A stretch of 64,000 nucleotides of DNA from Chlorocebus sabaeus. Taxonomy: Eukaryota; Chordata; Mammalia; Primates; Cercopithecidae. Shown piece after piece: positions 1 through 11,175 of the stretch; position 1 is the first letter of the stretch, and each line of letters starts with the position of its first letter. The translations under genes were made by a program, and so were the position numbers. The notes below the pieces were generated by a model. That model saw nothing but the letters and a program-made list of their open reading frames with translations. It ran no database searches and was not told the DNA's origin. The stretch covers positions 1 to 64,000 of the forward strand of contig NW_027327637.1 of the NCBI RefSeq assembly GCF_047675955.1. Direction: 5' to 3'.

Positions 1-93
1 AAGGCTGTTCTTGTGGAATTGGCAAAGGGATATTTGGAAGCCCATAGAGGGCTATGGTGAAAAAGGAAGTATCTTCCGTTCAAAACTGGAAAG

Positions 94-265
94 AAGCTTT
101 CTGAGAAACTGCTCTGTGTTCTGTTAATTCATCTCACAGAGTTACATCTTTCCCTTCAAGAAGCCTTTCGCTAAGGCTGTTCTTGTGGAATTGGCAAAGG
201 GATATTTGGAAGCCCATAGAGGGCTATGGTGAAAAAGGAAATATCTTCCGTTCAAAACTGGAAAG
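94..265 (+). repeat. Representative consensus monomer, HindIII phase
   Basis: This copy runs from one AAGCTT to the base before the next and carries none of the common variants, so it serves as the reference monomer. It has two CpG sites (in TTTCGCT and in TTCCGTT), AT-rich runs (TTAATTCAT, GATATTT, AAATATC), and the pJalpha-type block. The AT runs resemble the sites to which the monkey alpha-satellite protein HMG-I/HMGA1 is known to bind; that binding is family knowledge, not shown here. Because 172 is not a multiple of three, each reading frame shifts by one base from copy to copy. Confidence 0.95.
221..240 (-). promoter_or_regulatory. pJalpha-like (A-box) site, one example of the block in almost every monomer
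   Basis: Read on the minus strand the block begins TTCCTTTTTCACC and ends ATAGCCC. This closely matches the pJalpha motif that defines A-type alphoid monomers (TTCCTTTTYCACCRTAGGCC), differing near the 3' end. It recurs every 172 bp. Variants include ggaga for ggtga (for example near 1261, 35126 and 59535), a one-base-deleted ggtaaaaagg form near 4011, 9856, 11747, 17247 and 22405, and gttga forms (for example near 4697). Protein binding is inferred from the motif only. Confidence 0.6.
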
Positions 266-1974
266 AAGCTTTCTGAGAAACTGCTCTGTGTTCTGTTAAT
301 TCATCTCACAGAGTTACAACTTTCCCTTCAAGAAGCCTTTCGCTAAGGCTGTTCTTGTGGAATTGGCAAAGGGATATTTGGAAGCCCATAGAGGGCTATG
401 GTGAAAAAGGAAATATCTTCCGTTCAAAACTGGAAAGAAGCTTTCTGAGAAACTGCTCTGTGTTCTGTTAATTCATCTCACAGAGTTACATCTATCCTTT
501 CAAGAAGCCTTTCGCTAACGCTGTTCTTGTGGAATTGGCAAAGGGATATTTGGAAGCCCATAGAGGGCTATGGTGAAAAAGGAAATATCTTCCGTTCAAA
601 ACTGGAAAGAAGCTTTCTGAGAAACTGCTCTGTGTTCTGTTAATTCATCTCACAGAGTTACATCTTTCCCTTCAAGAAGCCTTTCGCTAAGGCTGTTCTT
701 GTGGAATTGGCAAAGGGATATTTGGAAGCCCATAGAGGGCTATGGTGAAAAAGGAAATATCTTCCGTTCAAAACTGGAAAGAAGCTTTCTGAGAAACTGC
801 TCTGTGTTCTGTTAATTCATCTCACAGAGTTACATCTTTCCCTTCAAGAAGCCTTTCGCTAAGGCTGTTCTTGTGGAATTGGCAAAGGGATATTTGGAAG
901 CCCATAGAGGGCTATGGTGAAAAAGGAAATATCTTCCGTTCAAAACTGGAAAGAAGCTTTCTGAGAAACTGCTCTGTGTTCTGTTATTTCATCTCACAGA
1001 GTTACATCTTTCCCTTCAAGAAGCCTTTCGCTAAGGCTGTTCTTGTGGAATTGGCAAAGGGATATTTGGAAGCCCATAGAGGGCTATGGTGAAAAAGGAA
1101 ATATCTTCCGTTCAAAACTGGAAAGAAGCTTTCTGAGAAAATGCTCTGTGTTCTGTTAATTCATCTCACAGAGTTACATCTTTAACTTCAAGAAGCCTTT
1201 CGCTAAGGCTGTTCTTGTGGAATTGGCAAAGGGATATTTGGAAGCCCATAGAGGGCTATGGAGAAAAAGGAAATATCTTCCGTTCAAAACTGGAAAGAAG
1301 CTTTCTGAGAAACTGTTCTATGTTCTGTTAATTCATCTCACAGAGTTACATCTTTCCCTTCAAGAAGCCTTTCGCTAAGGCTGTTCTTGTGGAATTGGCA
1401 AAGGGATATTTGGAAGCCCATAGAGGGCTATGGTGAAAAAGGAAATACCTTCCGTTCAAAACTGGAAAGAAGCTTTCTGAGAAACTGCTCTGTGTTCTGT
1501 TAATTCATCTGACAGAGTTACATCTTTCCCTTCAAGAAGGCTTTCGCTAAGCCTGTTCTTGTGGAATTGGCAAAGGGATATTTCGAAGCCCATATAGGGC
1601 TATGGTGAAAAAGGAAATATCTTCCGTTCAAAACTGGAAAGAAGCTTTCTGAGAAACTGCTCTGTGTTCTGTTAATTCATCTCACAGAGTTACATCTTTA
1701 ACTTCAAGAAGCCTTTCGATAAGGCTGTTCTTGTGGAATTGGCAAAGGGATATTTGCAAGCCCATAGAGGGCTATGGCGAAAAAGGAAATATCTTCCGTT
1801 CAAAACTGGAAAGAAGCTTTCTGAGAAACTGTTCTATGTTCCGTTATTTCATCTCACAGAGTTACATCTTTCCCTTCAAGAAGTCTTTCGCTAGGCTGTT
1901 CTTGTGGAATTGGCAAAGGGATATTTGGAAGCCCATAGAGGGCTATGGTGAAAAAGGAAATATCTTTCGTTCAA

Positions 1975-1991
1975 AACTGGAAAGAAGCTTT
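1975..1991 (+). promoter_or_regulatory. Degenerate CENP-B box, one essential base wrong (first of at least 16)
   Basis: TTTCGTTCAAAACTGGA matches eight of nine essential CENP-B box bases; the G at box position 14 is T. Further copies of the same 17-mer start at 2137, 5576, 7982, 9358, 11249, 18812, 20530, 21906, 27921, 29641, 31704, 40468, 44764, 53016 and 59724. The majority monomer instead has TTCCG and fails at the core TTCG as well. Whether these sites bind CENP-B weakly is unknown. Confidence 0.55.
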
Positions 1992-3340
1992 CTGAGAAAC
2001 TGCTCTGTGTTCTGTTAATTCATCTCACAGAGTTACATCTTTCCCTTCAAGAAGCCTTTCGCTAAGGCTGTTCTTGTGGAATTGGCAAAGGGATATTTGG
2101 AAGCCCATAGAGGGCTATGGTGAAAAAGGAAATATCTTTCGTTCAAAACTGGAAAGAAGCTTTCTGAGAAACTGCTCTGTGTTCTGTTAATTCATCTCAC
2201 AGAGTTACAACTTTCCCTTCAAGAAGCCTTTCGCTAAGGCTGTTCTTGTGGAATTGGCAAAGGGATATTTGGAAGCCCATAGAGGGCTATGGTGAAAAAG
2301 GAAATATCTTCCGTTCAAAACTGGAAAGAAGCTTTCTGAGAAACTGTTCTATGTTCTGTTAATTCATCTCACAGAGTTACATCTTTCCCTTCAAGAAGCC
2401 TTTCGCTAAGGCTGTTCTTGTGGAATTGGCAAAGGGATATTTGGAAGCCCTTAGAGGGCTATGGTGAAAAAGGAAATACTTTCCATTCAAAACTGGAAAG
2501 AAGCTTTCTGAGAAACTGCTCTGTGTTCTGTTAATTCATCTCACAGAGTTACATCTTTAACTTCAAGAAGCCTTTCGCTAAGGCTGTTCTTGTGGAATTG
2601 GCAAAGGGATATTTGGAAGCCCATAGAGGGCTATGGTGAAAAAGGAAATATCTTCCGTTCAAAACTGGAAAGAAGCTTTCTGAGAAACTGCTCTGTGTTC
2701 TGTTAATTCATCTCACAGAATTACATCTTTCCCTTCAAGAAGCCTTTCGCTAAGGCTGTTCTTGTGGAATTGGCAAAGGGATATTTGGAAGCCCATAGAG
2801 GGCTATGGTGAAAAAGGAAATATCTTCCGTTCAAAACTGGAAAGAAGCTTTCTGAGAAACTGCTCTGTGTTCTGTTAATTCATCTCACAGAGTTACATCT
2901 TTCCCTTCAAGAAGCCTTTCGCTAAGGCTGTTCTTGTGGAATTGGCAAAGGGATATTTGGAAGCCCATAGAGGGCTATGGTGAAAAAGGAAATATCTTCC
3001 GTTCAAAACTGGAAAGAAGCATTCTGAGAAACTGCTCTGTGTTCTGTTAATTCATCTCACAGAGTTACATCTTTAACTTCAAGAAGCCTTTCGCTAAGGC
3101 TGTTCTTGTGGAATTGGCAAAGGGATATTTGGAAGCCCATAGAGGGCTACGGAGAAAAAGGAAATATCTTCCGTTCAAAACTGGAAAGAAGCTTTCTGAG
3201 AAACTGCTCTGTGTTCTGTTAATTCATCTCACAGAGTTACATCTTTCCCTTCAAGAAGCCTTTCGCTTAGGCTGTTCTTGTGGAATTGGCAAAGGGATAT
3301 TTGGAAGCCCATAGAGGGCTAAGGTGAAAAAGGAAATATC

Positions 3341-3357
3341 TTTCGTTCAAAACGGGA
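3341..3357 (+). promoter_or_regulatory. CENP-B box, perfect match to the essential bases (copy 1)
   Basis: The 17 bases read TTTCGTTCAAAACGGGA and fit NTTCGNNNNANNCGGGN at all nine fixed positions (TTCG at 2-5, A at 10, CGGG at 13-16). The site lies in the monomer interval where human B-type monomers carry their box. Two changes from the local consensus make it: C to T, turning TTCCG into TTTCG, and T to G, turning ACTGG into ACGGG. The same monomer also has CTAAGG for CTATGG just upstream, which marks its later copies. The known function of such a box is sequence-specific binding of CENP-B; occupancy here is inferred. Confidence 0.85.
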
Positions 3358-5846
3358 AAGAAGCTTTCTGAGAAACTGCTCTGTGTTCTGTTAATTCATC
3401 TCACAGAGTTACATCTTTCCCTTCAAGAAGCCTTTCGCTAAGGCTGTTCTTGTGGAATTGGCAAAGGGATATTTGGAAGCCCATAGAGGGCTATGGTGAA
3501 AAAGGAAATATCTTTGGTTCAAAACTGGAAAGAAGCTTTCTGAGAAACTGCTCTGTGTTCTGTTAATTCATCTCACAGAGTTACATCTTTCCCTTCAAGA
3601 AGCCTTTCGCTAAGGCTGTTCTTGTGGAATTGGCAAAGGGATATTTGGAAGCCCATAGAGGGCTATGGTGAAAAAGGAAATATCTTCCGTTCAAAACTGG
3701 AAAGAAGCTTTCTGAGAAACTGCTCTGTGTTCTGTTAATTCATCTCACAGAGTTACATCTATCCTTTCAAGAAGCCTTTCGCTAACGCTGTTCTTGTGGA
3801 ATTGGCAAAGGGATATTTGGAAGCCCATAGAGGGCTATGGTGAAAAAGGAAATATCTTCCGTTCAAAACTGGAAAGAAGCTTTCTGAGAAACTGCTCTGT
3901 GTTCTGTTAATTCATCTCACAGAGTTACATCTTTCCCTTCAAGAAGCCTTTCGCTAAGGCTGTTCTTGTGGAATTGGCAAAGGGATATTTGGAAGCCCAT
4001 AGAGGGCTATGGTAAAAAGGAAATATCTTCCGTTCAAAACTGGAGAGAAGCTTTCTGAGAAACTGTTCTATGTTCTGTTAATTCATCTCACAGAGTTACA
4101 TCTTTCCCTTCAAGAAGCCTTTCACTAAGGCTGTTCTTGTGGAATTGGCAAAGCGATATTTGGAAGCCCATAGAGGGCTATGGTGAAAAAGGAAATATCT
4201 TCCGTTCAAAACTGGAAAGAAGCTTTCTGAGAAACTGCTCTGTGTTCTGTTAATTCATCTCACAGAGTTACATTTTTAACTTCAAGAAGCCTTTCGCTAA
4301 GGATGTTCTTGTGGAATTGGCAAAGGGATATTTGGAAGCCCATAGAGGGCTATGGTGAAAAAGGAAATATCTTCCGTTCAAAACTGGAAAGAAGCTTTCT
4401 GAGAAACTGCTCTGTGTTCTGTTAATTCATCTCACAGAGTTACATCTTTAACTTCAAGAAGCCTTTCGCTAAGGCTGTTCTTGTGGAACTGGCAAAGGGA
4501 TATTTGGAAGCCCATAGAGGGCTATGGTGAAAAAGGAAATATCTTCCGTTGAAAACTGGAAAGAAGCTTTCTGAGAAACTGCTCTGTGTTCTGTTAATTC
4601 ATCTCAACGAGTTACATCTTTCCCTTCAAGAAGACTTTCGCTTAGGCTGTTCTTGTGGAATTGGCAAAGGGATATTTGGAAGCCCATAGAGGGCTATGTT
4701 GAAAAAGGAAATATCTTCCGTTCAAAACTGGAAAGAAGCTTTCTGAGAAACTGCTCTGTGTTCTGTTAATTCATCTCACAGAGTTACATCTTTCCCTTCA
4801 AGAAGCCTTTCGCTAAGGCTGTTCTTGTGGAATTGGCAAAGGGATATTTGGAAGCCCATAGAGGGCTATGGTGAAAAAGGAAATATCTTCCGTTCAAAAC
4901 TGGAAAGAAGCTTTCTGAGAAACTGCTCTGTGTTCTGTTAATTCATCTCACAGAGTTACATCTTTCCCTTCAAGAAGCCTTTCGCTAAGGCTGTTCTTGT
5001 GGAATTGGCAAAGGGATATTTGGAAGCCCATAGAGGGCTATGGTGAAAAAGGAAATATCTTCCGTTCAAAACTGGAAAGAAGCTTTCTGAGAAACTGCTC
5101 TGTGTTCTGTTATTTCATCTCACAGAGTTACATCTTTCCCTTCAAGAAGCCTTTCGCTAAGGCTGTTCTTGTGGAATTGGCAAAGGGATATTTGGAAGCC
5201 CATAGAGGGCTATGGTGAAAAAGGAAATATCTTCCGTTCAAAACTGGAAAGAAGCTTTCTGAGAAAATGCTCTGTGTTCTGTTAATTCATCTCACAGAGT
5301 TACATCTTTAACTTCAAGAAGCCTTTCGCTAAGGCTGTTCTTGTGGAATTGGCAAAGGGATATTTGGAAGCTCATAGAGGGCTATGGAGAAAAAGGAAAT
5401 ATCTTCCGTTCAAAACTGGAAAGAAGCTTTCTGAGAAACTGTTCTATGTTCTGTTAATTCATCTCACAGAGTTACATCTTTCCCTTCAAGAAGCCTTTCG
5501 CTAAGGCTGTTCTTGTGGAATTGGCAAAGGGATATTTGGAAGCCAATAGAGGGCTATGGTGAAAAAGGAAATATCTTTCGTTCAAAACTGGAAAGAAGCT
5601 TTCTGAGAAACTGCTCTGTGTTCTGTTAATTCATCTCACAGAGTTACATCTTTCCCTTCAAGAAGGCTTTCGCTAAGCCTGTTCTTGTGGAATTGGCAAA
5701 GGGATATTTCGAAGCCCATATAGGGCTATGGTGAAAAAGGAAATATCTTCCGTTCAAAACTGGAAAGAAGCTTTCTGAGAAACTGCTCTGTGTTCTGTTA
5801 ATTCATCTCACAGAGTTACATCTTTAACTTCAAGAAGCCTTTCGCT

Positions 5847-6532
5847 AAGGCTGTTCTTGTGGAATTGGCAAAGGGATATTTGCAAGCCCATAGAGGGCTA
5901 TGGCGAAAAAGGAAATATCTTCCGTTCAAAACTGGAAAGAAGCTTTCTGAGAAACTGTTCTATGTTCCGTTATTTCATCTCACAGAGTTACATCTTTCCC
6001 TTCAAGAAGTCTTTCGCTAGGCTGTTCTTGTGGAATTGGCAAAGGGATATTTGGAAGCCCATAGAGGGCTATGGTGAAAAAGGAAATATCTTCCGTTCAA
6101 AACTGGAAAGAAGCTTTCTGAGAAACTGCTCTGTGTTCTGTTAATTCATCTCACCGAGTTACATCTTTCCCTTTAAGAAGCCTTTCGCTCTGGCTGTTCT
6201 TGTGGAATTGACAAAGGGATATTTGGAAGCCCTTAGAGGGCTATGTTGAAAAAGCAAATATCTTCCGTTCAATACTGGAAAGAAGCTTTCTGAGAAACTG
6301 CTCTGTGTTCTGTTAATTCATCTCACAGAGTTACATCTTTCCCTTCAAGAAGCCTTTCGCTAAGGCTGTTCTTGTGGAATTGGCAAAGGGATATTTTAAG
6401 CCCATAGAGGGCTATGGTGAAAAAGGAAATATCTTCCGTTCAAAACTGGAAAGAAGCTTTCTGAGAAACTGCTCTGTGTTCTGTTAATTCATCTCACAGA
6501 GTTACGTCTTTCCTTTCTAGAAGCCTTTCGCT
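5847..6532 (+). repeat. Four-monomer cassette, left-half copy 1 (686 bp)
   Basis: Monomer 1 carries TTCTATG, GTTATTTC and AAGTCTTTCGCTAGG (one base lost). Monomer 2 has CACCGAG. Monomer 3 has CTATGTTG, AAAAGCAAAT and CAATACTGG. Monomer 4 has TATTTTAAGC (one base lost), TACGTC and TTTCTAGAAGC. Two one-base losses make it 686 bp. This copy also has TTTGCAAG, GGCGAA, CTTTAAG and CGCTCTGG, which the right-half copies lack. Confidence 0.8.
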
Positions 6533-9185
6533 AAGGCTGTTCTTGTGGAATTGGCAAAGGGATATTTGGAAGCCCATAGAGGGCTATGGTGAAAAAGGAA
6601 ATATCTTCCGTTCAAAACTGGAAAGAAGCTTTCTGAGAAACTGCTCTGTGTTCTGTTAATTCATCTCACAGAGTTACATCTTTCCCTTCAAGAAGCCTTT
6701 CGCTAAGGCTGTTCTTGTGGAATTGGCAAAGGGATATTTGGAAGCCCATAGAGGGCTATGGTGAAAAAGGAAATATCTTCCGTTCAAAACTGGAAAGAAG
6801 CTTTCTGAGAAACTGCTCTGTGTTCTGTTAATTCATCTCACAGAGTTACATCTTTAATTTCAAGAAGCCTTTCGCTAAGGCTGTTCTTGTGGAATTGGCA
6901 AAGGGATATTTGGAAGCCCATAGAGGGCTATGGTGAAAAAGGAAATACCTTCCGTTCAAAACTGGAAAGAAGCTTTCTGAGAAACTGCTCTGTGTTCTGT
7001 TAATTCATCTCACAGAGTTACATCTTTAACTTCAAGAAGCCTTTCTCTAAGGCTGTTGTTGTGGAATTGGCAAAGGGATATTTGGAAGCCCATAGAGGGC
7101 TATGGTGAAAAAGGAAATATCTTCCGTTCAAAACTGGAAAGAAGCTTTCTGAGAAACTGCTCTGTGTTCTGTTAATTCATCTCACAGAGTTACATCTTTC
7201 CCTTCAAGAAGCCTTTCGCTAAGGCTGTTCTTGTGGAATTGGCAAAGGGATATTTGGAAGCCCATAGAGGGCTATGGTGAAAAAGGAAATATCTTCCGTT
7301 CAAAACTGGAAAGAAGCTTTCTGAGAAACTGCTCTGTGTTCTGTTAATTCATCTCACAGAGTTACATCTTTCCCTTCAAGAAGCCTTTCGCTAAGGCTGT
7401 TATTGTGGAATTGGCAAAGGGATATTTGGAAGCCCATAGAGGGCTATGGTGAAAAAGGAAATATCTTCCGTTCAAAACTGGAAAGAAGCTTTCTGAGAAA
7501 CTGCTCTGTGTTCTGTTAATTCATCTCACAGAGTTACATCTTTCCCTTCAAGAAGCCTTTCGCTAAGGCTGTTCTTGTGGAATTGGCAAAGGGATATTTG
7601 GAAGCCCATAGAGGGCTATGGTGAAAAAGGAAATATCTTCCGTTCAAAACTGGAAAGAAGCTTTCTGAGAAACTGCTCTGTGTTCTGTTAATTCATCTCA
7701 CAGAGTTACATCTTTCCTTTCAAGAAGCCTTTCGCTAACGCTGTTCTTGTGGAATTGGCAAAGGGATATTTGGAAGCCCATAGAGGGCTATGGTGAAAAA
7801 GGAAATATCTTCCGTTCAAAACTGGAAAGAAGCTTTCTGAGAAACTGCTCTGTGTTCTGTTAATTCATCTCACAGAGTTACATCTTTCCCTTCAAGAAGC
7901 CTTTCGCTAAGGCTGTTCTTGTGGAATTGGCAAAGGGATATTTGGAAGCCCATAGAGGGCTATGGTGAAAAAGGAAATATCTTTCGTTCAAAACTGGAAA
8001 GAAGCTTTCTGAGAAACTGCTCTGTGTTCTGTTAATTCATCTCACAGAGTTACAACTTTCCCTTCAAGAAGCCTTTCGCTAAGGCTGTTCTTGTGGAATT
8101 GGCAAAGGGATATTTGGAAGCCCATAGAGGGCTATGGTGAAAAAGGAAATATCTTCCGTTCAAAACTGGAAAGAAGCTTTCTGAGAAACTGTTCTATGTT
8201 CTGTTAATTCATCTCACAGAGTTACATCTTTCCCTTCAAGAAGCCTTTCGCTAAGGCTGTTCTTGTGGAATTGGCAAAGGGATATTTGGAAGCCCTTAGA
8301 GGGCTATGGTGAAAAAGGAAATACTTTCCATTCAAAACTGGAAAGAAGCTTTCTGAGAAACTGCTCTGTGTTCTGTTAATTCATCTCACAGAGTTACATC
8401 TTTAACTTCAAGAAGCCTTTCGCTAAGGCTGTTCTTGTGGAATTGGCAAAGGGATATTTGGAAGCCCATAGAGGGCTATGGTGAAAAAGGAAATATCTTC
8501 CGTTCAAAACTGGAAAGAAGCTTTCTGAGAAACTGCTCTGTGTTCTGTTAATTCATCTCACAGAATTACATCTTTCCCTTCAAGAAGCCTTTCGCTAAGG
8601 CTGTTCTTGTGGAATTGGCAAAGGGATATTTGGAAGCCCATAGAGGGCTATGGTGAAAAAGGAAATATCTTCCGTTCAAAACTGGAAAGAAGCTTTCTGA
8701 GAAACTGCTCTGTGTTCTGTTAATTCATCTCACAGAGTTACATCTTTCCCTTCAAGAAGCCTTTCGCTAAGGCTGTTCTTGTGGAATTGGCAAAGGGATA
8801 TTTGGAAGCCCATAGAGGGCTATGGTGAAAAAGGAAATATCTTCCGTTGAAAACTGGAAAGAAGCATTCTGAGAAACTGCTCTGTGTTCTGTTAATTCAT
8901 CTCACAGAGTTACATCTTTAACTTCAAGAAGCCTTTCGCTAAGGCTGTTCTTGTGGAATTGGCAAAGGGATATTTGGAAGCCCATAGAGGGCTACGGAGA
9001 AAAAGGAAATATCTTCCGTTCAAAACTGGAAAGAAGCTTTCTGAGAAACTGCTCTGTGTTCTGTTAATTCATCTCACAGAGTTACATCTTTCCCTTCAAG
9101 AAGCCTTTCGCTTAGGCTGTTCTTGTGGAATTGGCAAAGGGATATTTGGAAGCCCATAGAGGGCTAAGGTGAAAAAGGAAATATC

Positions 9186-9202
9186 TTTCGTTCAAAACGG
9201 GA
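9186..9202 (+). promoter_or_regulatory. CENP-B box, perfect match (copy 2)
   Basis: Identical 17-base site in a monomer with the same CTAAGG marker, 5845 bp after copy 1. That is the offset of the surrounding 24/34-monomer duplication, so this box was copied with its block. Confidence 0.85.
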
Positions 9203-9284
9203 AAGAAGCTTTCTGAGAAACTGCTCTGTGTTCTGTTAATTCATCTCACAGAGTTACATCTTTCCCTTCAAGAAGCCTTTCGCT

Positions 9285-11175
9285 AAGGCTGTTCTTGTGG
9301 AATTGGCAAAGGGATATTTGGAAGCCCATAGAGGGCTATGGTGAAAAAGGAAATATCTTTCGTTCAAAACTGGAAAGAAGCTTTCTGAGAAACTGCTCTG
9401 TGTTCTGTTAATTCATCTCACAGAGTTACATCTTTCCCTTCAAGAAGCCTTTCGCTAAGGCTGTTCTTGTGGAATTGGCAAAGGGATATTTGGAAGCCCA
9501 TAGAGGGCTATGGTGAAAAAGGAAATATCTTCCGTTCAAAACTGGAAAGAAGCTTTCTGAGAAACTGCTCTGTGTTCTGTTAATTCATCTCACAGAGTTA
9601 CATCTATCCTTTCAAGAAGCCTTTCGCTAACGCTGTTCTTGTGGAATTGGCAAAGGGATATTTGGAAGCCCATAGAGGGCTATGGTGAAAAAGGAAATAT
9701 CTTCCGTTCAAAACTGGAAAGAAGCTTTCTGAGAAACTGCTCTGTGTTCTGTTAATTCATCTCACAGAGTTACATCTTTCCCTTCAAGAAGCCTTTCGCT
9801 AAGGCTGTTCTTGTGGAATTGGCAAAGGGATATTTGGAAGCCCATAGAGGGCTATGGTAAAAAGGAAATATCTTCCGTTCAAAACTGGAGAGAAGCTTTC
9901 TGAGAAACTGTTCTATGTTCTGTTAATTCATCTCACAGAGTTACATCTTTCCCTTCAAGAAGCCTTTCACTAAGGCTGTTCTTGTGGAATTGGCAAAGGG
10001 ATATTTGGAAGCCCATAGAGGGCTATGGTGAAAAAGGAAATATCTTCCGTTCAAAACTGGAAAGAAGCTTTCTGAGAAACTGCTCTGTGTTCTGTTAATT
10101 CATCTCACAGAGTTACATTTTTAACTTCAAGAAGCCTTTCGCTAAGGATGTTCTTGTGGAATTGGCAAAGGGATATTTGGAAGCCCATAGAGGGCTATGG
10201 TGAAAAAGGAAATATCTTCCGTTCAAAACTGGAAAGAAGCTTTCTGAGAAACTGCTCTGTGTTCTGTTAATTCATCTCACAGAGTTACATCTTTAACTTC
10301 AAGAAGCCTTTCGCTAAGGCTGTTCTTGTGGAACTGGCAAAGGGATATTTGGAAGCCCATAGAGGGCTATGGTGAAAAAGGAAATATCTTCCGTTGAAAA
10401 CTGGAAAGAAGCTTTCTGAGAAACTGCTCTGTGTTCTGTTAATTCATCTCAACGAGTTACATCTTTCCCTTCAAGAAGACTTTCGCTTAGGCTGTTCTTG
10501 TGGAATTGGCAAAGGGATATTTGGAAGCCCATAGAGGGCTATGTTGAAAAAGGAAATATCTTCCGTTCAAAACTGGAAAGAAGCTTTCTGAGAAAGTGCT
10601 CTGTGTTCTGTTGATTCATCTCACAGAGTTACATCTTTCCCTTCAAGAAGCCTTTCGTTAAGGCTTTTCTTGTGGAATTGGCAAAGGGATATTTGGAAGC
10701 CCATAGAGGGCTATGGTGAAAAAGGAAATATCTTCCGTTCAAAACTGGAAAGAAGCTTTCTGAGAAACTGCTCTGTGTTCTGTTAATTCATCTCACAGAG
10801 TTACATCTTTCCCTTCAAGAAGCCTTTCGCTAAGGCTGTTCTTGTGGAATTGGCAAAAGGATATTTGGAAGCCCATACAGGGCTATGGTGAAAAAGGAAA
10901 TATCTTCCGTTCAAAACTGGAAAGAAGCTTTCTGAGAAACTGCTCTGTGTTCTGTTAATTCATCTCACCGAGTTACATCTTTAACTTCAAGAAGCCTTTC
11001 GCTAAGGCTGTTCTTGTGGAATTGGCAAAGGGATATTTGGAAGCCCATAGAGGGCTATGGTGAAAAAGGAAATATCTTCCGTTCAAAACTGGAAGGAAGC
11101 TTTCTGAGAAACTGCTCTGTGTTCTGTTAATTCATCTCACAGAGTTACATCTTTCCCTTCAAGAAGCCTTTCGCT
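9285..11175 (+). repeat. 11-monomer tandem duplication, left copy (1891 bp)
   Basis: The run of marked monomers from ATCTTTCG (9358) through ATCTATCC, TAACG, GGTAAAAAGG, ATTTTTAAC, AAGGATG, GAACTGG, CAACGAG, GAAAGTGC with GTTGATTC (10590), AAGGCTTTTC, CATACAGG and GGAAGGAAG (near 11093) is followed at once by a second identical run. The one-base deletion in GGTAAAAAGG makes the unit 1891 bp and not 1892. It begins one monomer after the CENP-B box, so it does not copy the box. Confidence 0.85.

Larger units (their letters stand above)
1..860 (+). repeat. Five lead-in monomers before the first recognisable higher-order unit
   Basis: Near-consensus monomers. Variants are aagt near 68, ACAACTTTCCC near 319, and the linked pair ATCTATCC (near 490) with TAACGCTG (near 517). 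The ATCTATCC/TAACG pair recurs at about 3761, 9605, 11498, 16995, 22151 and 28165, so it belongs to the same variant pool as the blocks downstream. The unit probably continues to the left of the window. Confidence 0.7.
861..4986 (+). repeat. 24-monomer unit, first copy (4126 bp)
   Basis: The ordered variants are GTTATTTC near 985, GAAAATGC near 1138, GGAGAAA near 1261, TTCTATG near 1316, TTTCGAAG near 1582, TTTGCAAG near 1753 with a one-base deletion at 1891, TACTTTCCATTC near 2478, GAAGCATTC near 3017, the CENP-B monomer (3341), ATCTATCC near 3757, GGTAAAAAGG near 4011, AAGGATG near 4311, GAACTGG near 4486 and CAACGAG near 4603. They recur downstream, first at offset 4126 (861-1892) and then at 5845 (from about 2064). 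The unit is therefore a true higher-order segment and not random variation. Confidence 0.75.
4987..10487 (+). repeat. Second copy of the 24-mer unit, expanded by ten monomers
   Basis: Positions 4987-6018 repeat 861-1892 at offset 4126. From about 7909 the order repeats 2064-4642 at offset 5845. The offset change of 1719 bp is ten monomers minus one base, lying within about 6019-7736. The extra monomers include distinctive ones: CGCTCTGG near 6187, TATTTTAAGC near 6392, TACGTCTTTCC near 6503, TTTCTCTAAGG near 7041 with CTGTTGTTG next to it, and CTGTTATTG near 7399. Small differences separate the copies, such as CAATAGAG near 5544. Confidence 0.75.

Noticed and set aside
80..93. Possible RNA polymerase III B-box-like GTTCAAAAC in each monomer
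   Set aside because: It lacks the GGTTCGANNCC consensus and has no matching A box at tRNA spacing; no cloverleaf can be folded around it.
94..99. AAGCTT every 172 bp as a regulatory site
   Set aside because: It is the classical HindIII site of this satellite and needs no regulatory explanation. A few monomers lose it (near 3017, 8860, 15221, 21410, 30004 and 61110).
871..1092. Short open reading frames of 68-95 codons on the plus strand (here, and for example 1731-2018, 3108-3314, 45604-45849)
   Set aside because: They are satellite read-through: the same few peptides recur wherever a variant such as GTTATTTC or a one-base deletion removes a stop. There is no codon bias, ribosome binding site, splice context or known domain.
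6019..7736. Ten extra monomers as a mobile-element insertion
   Set aside because: The extra material is ordinary alpha satellite in phase with its flanks, with no terminal repeats or target-site duplication.
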